From: Schistocerca nitens
Lineage: Eukaryota; Arthropoda; Insecta; Orthoptera; Acrididae
NCBI RefSeq assembly: GCF_023898315.1
Contig: NC_064618.1
Span: forward strand, 189,029,548 to 189,093,547
Reading direction: 5' to 3'
DNA: 64,000 nt
Shown here: in pieces, positions 43,793 to 52,839 of the stretch
How positions within the stretch are numbered: the first letter of the stretch is position 1
Layout: each line of letters begins with the position of its first letter
The notes under the pieces: model-generated
What the model saw: the letters and a program-made list of their open reading frames with translations, nothing else
The model's database searches: none
What the model was told of the DNA's origin: nothing
Program-made: the position numbers and the translations under genes

Positions 43793-45214
43793 CACTCCTG
43801 GAAATGGAAAAAAGAACACATTGACACCGGTGTGTCAGACTCACCATACTTGCTCCGGACACTGCGAGAGGGCTGTACAAGCAATGATCACACGCACGGC
43901 ACAGCGGACACACCAGGAACCGCGCTGTTGGCCGTCGAATGGCGCTAGCTGCGCAGCATTTGTGCACCGCCGCCGTCAGTGTCAGCCAGTTTGCCGTGGC
44001 ATACGGAGCTCCATCGCAGTCTTTAACACTGGTAGCATGCCACGACAGCGTGGACGTGAACCGTATGTGCAGTTGACGGACTTTGAGCGAGGGCGTATAG
44101 TGGGCATGCGGGAGGCCGGGTGGACGTACCGCCGAATTGCTCAACACGAGGGGCGTGAGGTCTCCACAGTACATCGATGTTGTCGCCAGTGGTCGGCGGA
44201 AGGTGCACGTGCCCGTCGACCTGGGACCGGACCGCAGCGACGCACGGATGCACGCCAAGACCGTAGGATCATACGCAGTGCCGTAGGGGACCGCACCACC
44301 ACTTCCCAGCAAATTAGGGACACTGTTGCTCATGGGGTATCGGCGAGGACCATTCGCAACCGTCTCCATGAAGCTGGGCTACGGTCCCGCACACCGTTAG
44401 GCCGTCTTCCGCTCACGCCCCAACATCGTGCAGCCCGCCTCCAGTGGTGTCGCGACAGGCGTGAATGGAGGGACGAATGGAGACGTGTCGTCTTCAGCGA
44501 TGAGAGTCGCTTCTGCCTTGGTGCCAATGATGGTCGTATGCGTGTTTGGCGCCGTGCAGGTGAGCGCCACAATCAGGACTGCATACGACCGAGGCACACA
44601 GGGCCAACACCCGGCATCATGGTGTGGGGAGCGATCTCCTACACTGGTCGTACACCACTGGTGATCGTCGAGGGGACACTGAATAGTGCACGGTACATCC
44701 AAACCGTCATCGAACCCATCGTTCTACCATTCCTAGACCGGCAAGGGAACTTGCTGTTCCAACAGGACAATGCACGTCCGCATGTATCCCGTGCCACCCA
44801 ACGTGCTCTAGAAGGTGTAAGTCAACTACCCTGGCCAGCAAGATCTCCGGATCTGTCCCCCATTGAGCATGTTTGGGACTGGATGAAGCGTCGTCTCACG
44901 CGGTCTGCACGTCCAGCACGAACGCTGGTCCAACTGAGGCGCCAGGTGGAAATGGCATGGCAAGCCGTTGCACAGGACTACATCCAGCATCTCTACGATC
45001 GTCTCCATGGGAGAATAGCAGCCTGCATTGCTGCGAAAGGTGGATATACACTGTACTAGTGCCGACATTGTGCATGCTCTGTTGCCTGTGTCTATGTGCC
45101 TGTGGTTCTGTCAGTGTGATCATGTGATGTATCTGACCCCAGGAATGTCTCAATAAAGTTTCCCCTTCCTACGACAATGAATTCACGGTGTTCTTATTTC
45201 AATTTCCAGGAGTG
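43793..45214 (+). mobile_element. Tc1-like DD32E element, copy 2 (1,422 bp)
   Basis: TA flanks are at 43,791-43,792 and 45,215-45,216. Terminal inverted repeats start cactcctggaaat. It lies inside the RT of CR1-like LINE 1. Removing it with one TA restores the RT frame through ...LLFKIYINDL. It carries an uninterrupted transposase. Confidence 0.97.
44037..45059 (+). CDS. Tc1-like transposase, intact, DD32E spacing
   Basis: I chose the ATG at 44,037 (MPRQRGREPYVQLTDFERGR) because it gives 340 residues, the usual Tc1 size, and begins just before the helix-turn-helix. An in-frame extension upstream to 43,821 is open but lacks motifs. Residues 15-50 form the first helix-turn-helix (AGWTYRRIAQHEGREVSTV) and 97-125 the second, with a basic RRPG linker at 60. 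Catalytic residues are D155 (VFSDESRF), D244 (QQDNARPHV) and E277 (SPDLSPIEHVW). Only 32 residues lie between D244 and E277, against 34 in Tc1. The enzyme should cut its inverted repeats and integrate at TA. No disabling lesion is visible, so it may be functional. Confidence 0.93.
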   Translation: MPRQRGREPYVQLTDFERGRIVGMREAGWTYRRIAQHEGREVSTVHRCCRQWSAEGARARRPGTGPQRRTDARQDRRIIRSAVGDRTTTSQQIRDTVAHGVSARTIRNRLHEAGLRSRTPLGRLPLTPQHRAARLQWCRDRREWRDEWRRVVFSDESRFCLGANDGRMRVWRRAGERHNQDCIRPRHTGPTPGIMVWGAISYTGRTPLVIVEGTLNSARYIQTVIEPIVLPFLDRQGNLLFQQDNARPHVSRATQRALEGVSQLPWPARSPDLSPIEHVWDWMKRRLTRSARPARTLVQLRRQVEMAWQAVAQDYIQHLYDRLHGRIAACIAAKGGYTLY

Positions 45215-47409
45215 TATTTTGAAAAGCAATGGTCCCATAACACTCCCCTGTGGCACGCCAGAGGTTACTTTAACGTCTGTAGACGTCTCTCCATTGATAA
45301 CAACATGCTGTGTTCTGTTTGCTAAAAACTCTTCAATCCAGTCACACAGCTGGTCTGATATTCCGTAGGTTCTTACTTTGTTTATCAGGCGACAGTGCGG
45401 AACTGTATCGAACGCCTTCCAGAAGTCAAGAAAAATAGCATCTACCTGGGAGCCTGTATCTAATATTTTCTGGGTCTCATGAACAAATAAAGCGAGTTGG
45501 GTCTCACACGATCGCTGTTTCCGGAATCCATGTTGATTCCTACATAGTAGATTCTGGGTTTCCAAAAACGACATGATACTCGAGCAAAAAACATGTTCTA
45601 AAATTCTACAACAGATCGACGTCAGAGATATAGGTCTATAGTTTTGTGTATCTGCTCGACGACCCATCTTGAAGACTGGGACTACCTGTGCTCTTTTCCA
45701 ATCATTTGGAACCCTCCGTTCCTCTAGAGACTTGCGGTACACGGCTGTTAGAAGGGGGGCAAGTTCTTTCGCGTACTGTGTGTAGAATCGAATTGGTATG
45801 CCGTCAGGTCCAGCGGAGTTTCCTCTGTTGAGTGATTCCAGTTGCTTTTCTATTCCTTGGACACTTATTTCGATGTCAGCCATTTTTTCGTTTGTGCGAG
45901 GATTTAGTGAAGGAACTGCAGTGCGGTCTTCCTCTGTGAAATAGCTGTGGAAACAGGTGTTTAGTATTTCAGCTTTACGCGTGTCATCCTCTGTTTCAAT
46001 GCCATCATCATCCCGGACTGTCTGGATATGCTGTTTCGAGCCACTTACTGATTTAACGTAAGACCAGAACTTCCGAGGATTTTCTGTCAAGTCGGTACAT
46101 AGAATTTTACTTTCGAATACACTGAACGCTTCACGCATAGCCCTCCTTACGCTAACTTTGACATCGTTTAGCTTCTGTTTGCCTGAGAGGTTTTGGCTGC
46201 GTTTAAACTTGGAGTGAAGCTCTCTTTGCTTTCGCAGTAGTTTCCTAACTTTGTTGTTGTACCACGGTGGGTTTTTCCCGTCCCTCACACTTTTACTCGG
46301 CACGTACCTGCCTAAAACGCATTTTACGATTGCCTTGAACTTTTTCCATAAACACTCAACATTGTCAGTGTCGGAACAGAAATTTTCGTTTTGATCTGTT
46401 AGGTAGTCTGAAATCTGCCTTCTATTACTCTTGCTAAACAGATAAACCTTCCTCCCTTTTTTTATATTCCTATTAACTTACATATTCAGGGATGCTGCAA
46501 CGGCCTTATGATCACTGAATCCCTGTTCTGCACATACAGGGTCGAAAAGTTCTGGTCTGTTTGTTATCAGTAGGTCCAAGATGTTATCTCCACGAGTCGG
46601 TTCTCTGTTTAATTGCTCGAGGTAATTTTCGGATAGTGCACTCAGTATAATGTCACTCGATGCTCTGTCCCTACCACCCGTCCTAAACATCTGAGTGTCC
46701 CAGTCTATATCTCGTAAATTGAAATCTCCACCTAAGACTATAACATGCTGAGAAAATTTATGTGAAATGTATTCCAAATTTTCTCTCAGTTGTTCTGCCA
46801 CTAATGCTGCTGAGTCGGGAGGTCGGTAAAAGGGGCCAATTATTAACCTAGCTCGGTTGTTGAGTGGTACTTCCACCCATAATAATTCACAGGAACTATC
46901 CACTTCTACTTCACTACAGGATAAACTACTACTAACAGCGACGAACACTCCACCACCGGTTGCATGCAATCTATCCTTTCTAAACACCGTCTGTACCTTT
47001 GTAAAAATTTCGGCAGAATTTATCTCTGGCTTCAGCAACAGGGAAGTAACCCATTTTGTGACTTTTCCGAGTTGCTAACCAGAAGCGAATTTTATAATAT
47101 CATCTGGGTGCTTTAAGAGTTTAGTTTCTTGAGTTTCTGCGTGTTAATTTAACATCTAATTCCCAAAAGTCTCGCGTTTCCGGTTGCGTCGGAAAGTAAA
47201 CCGATTTTGTAACATATAACAAGTTCATAGCCAGGGACGAATTATTTAGTGTCACCTGAGTTCTTCGGCAGTTAGGTTTTAGAACCTCTGCCTATTATAT
47301 AATTAGTTAGACACTGTTCCTGCGGTTTCGTTAGGATCTTCAATGGAGTTGCGGAGCACGTGCTGATAGTCCATTTATCTGCATAGTTTACTTTTCCACG
47401 GTCTTTAGT

Positions 47410-48246
47410 ATGGGCAGAGACTACGATTGTTGTGTGTGGATGCGAGTCAAGTTGGTGAAACTTTGCTCTCAGCTTCAGGCTTTGATGGCTTCGGTAACAC
47501 AGCTTGAGGCTGCAGTGGATGACCACCACTGGTGTAGCCCAGCGATGCGGATCCAACGGAAGTCCAGCACTCGCGAGTCCTCCGATCGGTCCTCATCGGT
47601 GGCCACCCCAGTTACTGCTCACACTGTGATCGAGTGAGAGGTCGCACCGGGGCGTAGCAGGCCGTTCGTAAGCCCCCCCCCCCCCCCCCCTGTTTTTCTG
47701 ACATACAGGTACCAGGCGCTGTCTGTGACTGACACTGTCACTGAGCCAGATGCTGCCGCCTGTCCTGTTTCAGAGGAAACCACTCAGCCTGCAAGATCCG
47801 GACAATCACAGAGGGTGGGATTATTGATAGTTGGGAGCTCCAACGTTAGGTGCGTTATGGGGCTCCTTAAGGACTCGGCTGCCAAGAAGGGAAAGAAAAC
47901 CAATGTGCACTCCATTTGCATACCGGATGAAGTCATTCCAGATGTGGAACGGATCATCCCAGATGCCATAAAGAGCACAGGGTGGAGGCAACTGCTGGTG
48001 GTTGCTGACGTCGATAACGATGATGTGTGTCACACTGGACCAGAAAAGATTCTCTCTGGTTTCGAGCGGGTAACAGAAGTGGTAGAATCTGCCAGTCTTG
48101 CTTGCAAGATGGAAGCAGAGCTGACCATTTGCCGCATAGTCGACAGGACCGGGTCTGAATCGGAGGCTCAGACAGTTCTGCGACCTTTTACCCTGCAGAT
48201 TCCTCGACTTGCACCAAAGGGTGGTTGGGTTTCAGGTTCCGGTGAA
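47410..48246 (+). pseudogene. CR1-like ORF1 with SGNH/esterase-like domain (broken)
   Basis: The first frame (MGRDYDCCVWMRVKLV... then LCSQLQALMASVTQLEAAV) looks like a short coiled coil and stops at 47,637, just before an 18-C run. The second (47,725-48,246) contains LLIVGSSNVRCVMG, the position of the GDSN.R motif of SGNH hydrolases (Asp replaced by Ser), and LLVVADVDNDDVCHTGPEKIL, similar to the V..GTND block with Gly-Thr changed. CR1 ORF1 proteins are known to carry an esterase-type domain. The catalytic Ser survives within GSSN, but the neighbouring motif is damaged. Confidence 0.65.
47673..47690 (+). repeat. Poly-C tract (18 C) in ORF1
   Basis: A run of 18 C falls between the two ORF1 frames, near where the frame is lost. 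Slippage here is a likely cause of the frameshift. Confidence 0.9.
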
Positions 48247-49888
48247 TAGGTCAGGTGTCCACTATATGCAGGAGGCGGCTACAAGGATAGCAGGGGCTCT
48301 GTGGCATGGGGTGTTTTTTATGTTAGAGGGTCGCGGGAAAACAGAAGAAGGATTTCAGTTACAAAGGGTGTAGGCCGAACACAGGAAGAAATTATATACA
48401 TGAATCATTGGTATAACAGTTGTACATTGTCGTAGCTGTGTTGGGAAAGTACCAGAGCTCCAAGCACTAATAGAAAGCGCTGATGCTTAAATCGTTATTG
48501 GCACTGGAAACTGGTTGAAGCCGGATGTAAGCTCAGCCGAAAGTTTCGCGGAGAACCTAACGGTGTTCCGAAAGGATAGGGTAAACACGGTTGGCGGTGG
48601 CATGTTTGTTGCTGTTAGAAGCAGTTTATGTAATCGCGAAATTGAAGTAGATAGTTCTTGTGAGTTAGATCATTGTTGGCAAACGGAATAAAACAAAAAT
48701 TGAGTCCTTTTACCAACCTCGCACTTCAGATGATACAGTTGAGGAAAGGTTCAAAGAAAACTTGCGTTTGATTTCAAACATGTACCCTACTCATAAGATT
48801 ATAGATAGTGGTGGCTTTTATTTACCCTCGATATGTTGGCGAATATACATGTTTAATTCCGGAGGTACGCATAAAACATCATCCGAAATTGTGCTAAACG
48901 CATTGTCTGAGAATTTTTTCGAGTAGTTAGTTCATAAGCCCACGCGAATATTAAACGGTTGTGAAAGCACTCTTGACCTCTTAGCAACAAATAATCCTGA
49001 GTTAATAACGCGCATCAAAACGGATAAAGGGATAAGTGAACTCCTTCCAAGTTAATGATATAAGTGTAGACCTGATGTGGCTTGAATTCAAAGAAATTGT
49101 ATCGGCAGCAATTGAGAGATTTATACCAAAAAAATTAACATACTATGGAGCTGATCCTCCTTGGTACTCAAAACGGGCCAGAACACTGTTGCAGAAACAA
49201 CGAAACAAACATGCCAAATTTAAACAGATGCAAAATCACCAAGAATGGTGATCTTTTACAGAAGCTCGAAATTTAGCGTGGAATTCAATGCGAGATGCTT
49301 ACAATAGTTTCCACAACTAAACTTTGTCTCGAAACCTTGCAGAAAATCCCAAGGGATTCTGGTCGTATGTGAAGTATGTTAGCGGCAAGAAACAATCAAT
49401 GCCTTCTCTACGCGACAACAATGGAGACACTATCGAAGACAGTGCTGCCAAAGCAGAGTTACTAAACACAGCCTCCCGAAATGCCTCCACAAAAGAAGAC
49501 GAAGTAAACAATCCAGAATTCGATCAAGAACAGCTGCCAACATGAGGAACGTAGAAGTATATATCCTTAGAGTAGTGAAGCAACTTAAATCACTTAATAA
49601 AAGCAAGTCTTATGGTCCAGACTGTATACCAATTAGGTTACCTTCAGAGTATGCTGATGCATTAGCTCCATACTTAACAATCATATACAACCGTCCGCCC
49701 GACGAAAGATCCGTACCACAAAATTGGAAAGTGCCACAGGTCACACCAATATTCAAGAAAGTTAGTAGGAGTAATCCAATTAATTATCAACCCAAATCGT
49801 TAACGTCAATATGCAACAGTATTTTGGAACATATATTGTGTTCGAACATTATGAACCACCCCGAAGAAAACGGTCTATTGACACACAG

Positions 49889-50268
49889 TCGCCCGCAGGT
49901 GAGGCCGAGAGATTCTAGACGCTTCAGTCCGAAACCGCGCTGCTGCTACGGTCACAGGTTCGAATCCTGCCTCGGGCATGGATGTGTGTGATGTCCTTAG
50001 GTTAGTTATGTTTAAGTAGTTCTAAGTCTAGGGGACCGATGACCTCAGATGTTCAGTCCGATAGTTCAAATGATTCTGAAGTCGTCAGTCCCCTAGAGCT
50101 TAGAACTACTTAAACCTGACTAAGCTAAGGACATCACACACATCCATGCCCGAGACAGGATTCGAACCTGCGAACGTAGCGGTGGCGCGGTTCCAGACTA
50201 TAGCCACTAGAACCGCGCGGTCACACCGGCCGGCTAAGTCCGATAGTGCTCAGAGCAATTTGAGTCAT
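49889..50268 (+). mobile_element. tRNA-derived SINE family A (outer), split by a second SINE
   Basis: The outer copy runs forward from about 49,889 (B box ggttcgaatcc at about 49,956) and resumes at 50,237. Its flanking duplication is ttgacacacag (49,878-49,888) versus ttgacacatag (50,269-50,279), placed in the LINE RT codons for LTHSQH. An inverted copy of the same family sits inside its tail. Confidence 0.88.
50066..50236 (-). mobile_element. tRNA-derived SINE family A (inner, inverted)
   Basis: A minus-strand copy of the same family inserted in the tail of the outer SINE. The flanking duplication agtccgatagt is at 50,055-50,065 and 50,237-50,247. Together the two copies make a palindrome of about 150 bp arms. 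Confidence 0.88.
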
Positions 50269-50829
50269 TTGACACATAGCCAACATGAATTTAGGAAACA
50301 TCGTTGTTGTGAAACACAACTAGCTCTTTATTCGTATGAAGTGTTGAGTGCTATTGACAAGGAATTTCAGATAGATTCCGTATTTCGGGATTTTCGGAAG
50401 GCTTTTGACATTCTACCACACAAGCGGCGTGTAGTGAATTTCCGTTTTTATGGAATATCGACTCAGTTATATGACTGGATTTGTGATTACCTGTCAGAAA
50501 GGTCACAGTTCGTAGTAATTGACGGAAAGTCATCGAGTAAAACAGAAGTGATTTCTGGCGTTCCCTTCGGTAGTGTTATAAGTACTTTGCTGTTCCGTGT
50601 CTATATAAACGATTTGGGAGACAATCCGAGCAGCCGTCTTAGGTTGTTTGTAGATGATGCTGTCGTTTATCGACTAATAAAGTCATCAGAAGATCAAATA
50701 AATTGCAAAACGATTCAGAAAAGATATCTGCACGGTGCTAAAATTATCAGTTGACCCTAAATAACGAAAAGTGTGAAGTCATCCACATGAGTGCTAAAAG
50801 GAATCCGTTAAACTTAAACAGTACGGATG

Positions 50830-52835
50830 GCGTGAAGTGCAACCATAATCGTCGCACTGCGATTCGTCTGTTATTTGTAGTCCACCGCATTTACATTAAG
50901 ACGCTTTCTGCGCCATCTAGTAGTGAAAATTTCTTTTAATTTATTTTTTTCGTGTCGTTTCCCCGAGCGACAGTAATATGATATTCAAATTTGACTTTAT
51001 TCTGAGCAGTGGCTCTCCTTCTACAGTGTTTGGAACCTGGAACTTTAATTATGGAGATGACTGATGACCATAGATGTTAAGTCCCATAGTGCTCAGAGCC
51101 ATTTAATTATGGACAGCCTGTATTTTAGTACCCCTATGGGTCATCAGAGTAAGCACCATTGTTCTCACAGTCCTTTGTGACCAGTATAACATCGATCAAT
51201 ATAACAACAATATAGACACGTCCACATGGTGTCACTGATGATGTGGCCTACCGATGTGGTATTCTGGCTTTCGCAATGAGATCCCGATTTCTTACCTAAC
51301 TCTTTGAGAGTGTTTTTTATATTATTGCGAAAGTGTTTGATTTAATACTACTAATCTTTATAATGGTATGTGATAACTGAGAGGGGTCGCTACGTAATTT
51401 TAGTAAGGCTGTGAAAAAGATTTTTCCTTTTTATTTTGCGTGTATGCTTTTTGGCCAGCATACTGAATTATACATAGGTAATATGTAGCATGACCTCTCA
51501 ATAATTTCTGCCAAATTTCAAATGACATTGATTGTAAATTCGAATCGATTCACAGCGCTCGATTGAATTGCGAAATTCTAATATCTCGATAAATAGATAG
51601 TGACTAATCATTACTGGACTTTCCGTAAGAGCTATAATCCGATAAATTCTGTTAACCATGTATTGTACAATACATTTACTTACGTATATGTTGTCGAGTT
51701 TGATCGCCGAGGGTCAGCCACATGACAGTCAAATATTTTCGCTGGGTGCATGTACTGCTGCGTATCGATCACTTTGAATTCAATCTTTAGACTTCGTATT
51801 TATTAATGACGCTTCAGTTCTGGACGCTTAACTTCTCTGTTTAGGACGTAATTAAAACGCACAGCTGGGATGGTGCTTGAGGACAGTTTGTTAATTAGTC
51901 CTGCCATATTTTTTTCTAAAAACCTTCCTTCTTATACACGTCCAAAGGAACCGGTGGCTGTGTATGTGCTGACCAAAGATAGATATATAAGCTGTCCTGC
52001 AGTATCACCCATTCTGTATTAGAGTTTACGTATGTCTTCTTTATGTATACGACTGCAGTGCCGAGCCCATTTCCTTTGTTGCTCTGTTACACGAAACCCA
52101 GTACTTAGGTGATGTGCGAGTTGACGACGTCCTGCAACATGATTATGTACGTCCATCTCGAGTAAATTTAATTTGAAACTAAAATTGCATCACACCTTTG
52201 AGTAGGCCTTCCATGGGCTTGTGAGACTTTCACCATACTCGGTTTTTATATTACCTTACTAACTTTATTATTTTCGAAAGCTTCTTCCCCTTGTATTCCA
52301 TATTGGCATTTTACACGATGCCTGCTGTACACTTCATGGCCTTTTAAGTCCACATTCTTTTTGCTATCTTTAGTACGGTTTCTGCATGTTCACGAACTTT
52401 TCCGCTCACTTTCCACTGTGTCCTATTAGGCTTGTTTAGACTCATTCCTCCGTTGCGACAGTACCACAGCGCAACTATTCCCATATCGACTTTCCGCGTT
52501 TAAGAAAGTAATACAGAAGTGGGCAAGTCCACCCCATTATTCATTTCCAGCCTGTGTAAAAAGTACTACGTACAGATAATTTCTGAATGCTTAGAGGAAA
52601 TATAAGAATCATTTTGTTATGTGACAAAATGTCACAGACAAACCGTTTCTCCACTAGGGGTTGTAACATTCCTCTTCACTGCTGCATCTCTAATGACTTT
52701 CCCTCAGGCCAGAAGTTTATCACATTTTTAACTGAGGTGAGTTAAAGTTCTTATCCATATACTAAGATATAACGATTTCTCTAGGATGACTGTCATTCGT
52801 TTGTCGGTTAAAAATATCCTAATCTGCTGAAAAAA
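50830..52835. other. Mostly unannotated; contains a SINE tail insertion
   Basis: Apart from the 46-bp SINE tail at 51,056-51,101 I recognise nothing. Confidence 0.4.
51056..51101 (+). mobile_element. 46-bp SINE tail with 12-bp target duplication
   Basis: Only the 3' end of SINE family A (ctgatgaccatagatg to gctcagagcca) is present, flanked by perfect duplications tttaattatgga at 51,044-51,055 and 51,102-51,113. This shows a genuine, extremely 5'-truncated retrotransposition. Confidence 0.85.
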
Positions 52836-52839
52836 TGTA

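Larger units (their letters stand above)
42999..47038 (-). pseudogene. CR1-like endonuclease-RT ORF: one stop plus Tc1 insertion
   Basis: From 47,038 the frame encodes the endonuclease (GGGVFVAVSSSLSC, VLGGDFNLRDIDWD, GFSDHKAVAASL). A TAA at 46,478-46,480 is the only stop before the RT continues in the same frame (PWYNNKVRKLLRKQ, GPDGIPIRFY, NYRPISLTSICCRILEH, IFLDFWKAFDTVPH, GVPQGSVMGPLLFKI). The Tc1-like element then splits it, and the frame resumes with YINDLV, FSDDAVVY and a complete C terminus ending at 42,999. Thus this LINE was nearly intact when hit. The 5' start lies beyond the truncation. Confidence 0.88.
42910..47060 (-). mobile_element. CR1-like LINE 1 with nested Tc1-like copy 2
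   Basis: Endonuclease and RT lie on the minus strand. The 3' end at about 42,912-42,940 carries repeats of tacatc (TAGATG-type tail on the element strand). The element is 5'-truncated near 47,060, inside the endonuclease. Excluding the Tc1-like insert it is about 2.7 kb. It faces a second CR1-like LINE on the plus strand, head to head. Confidence 0.85.
47100..50825 (+). mobile_element. CR1-like LINE 2 with nested SINE pair
   Basis: It has a 5' untranslated region (about 47,100-47,409), an ORF1 with a coiled-coil-like start and SGNH-like domain, then endonuclease and RT. Its 3' end seems missing after about 50,825, since no TAGATG-type tail is seen. It is in opposite orientation to LINE 1, and their 5' ends nearly touch. 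Decay is heavy. Confidence 0.78.
48530..50830 (+). pseudogene. CR1-like endonuclease and RT (broken, SINE-interrupted)
   Basis: Endonuclease traces include LKPDVSSAESFAENLTVFRK, GGGMFVAVRSSL and STLDLLATNNPEL. RT pieces follow: PPWYSKRARTLLQKQ (49,160), NPKGFWSYVKYVSGKKQ, KSLNKSKSYGPDCIPIRL, NYQPKSLTSICNSILEHI, then after the SINE pair HSQHEFRKHRCCETQLAL, FRDFRKAFDILPHK, GVPFGSVISTLLFRVYINDL and RLFVDDAVVYR, where FADD has become FVDD. Several frames are used. It is inactive. Confidence 0.82.

Noticed and set aside
42910-50825. Twin-priming inversion of a single CR1 LINE
   Set aside because: Both halves contain endonuclease and RT and differ in sequence and decay, so two insertions are needed.
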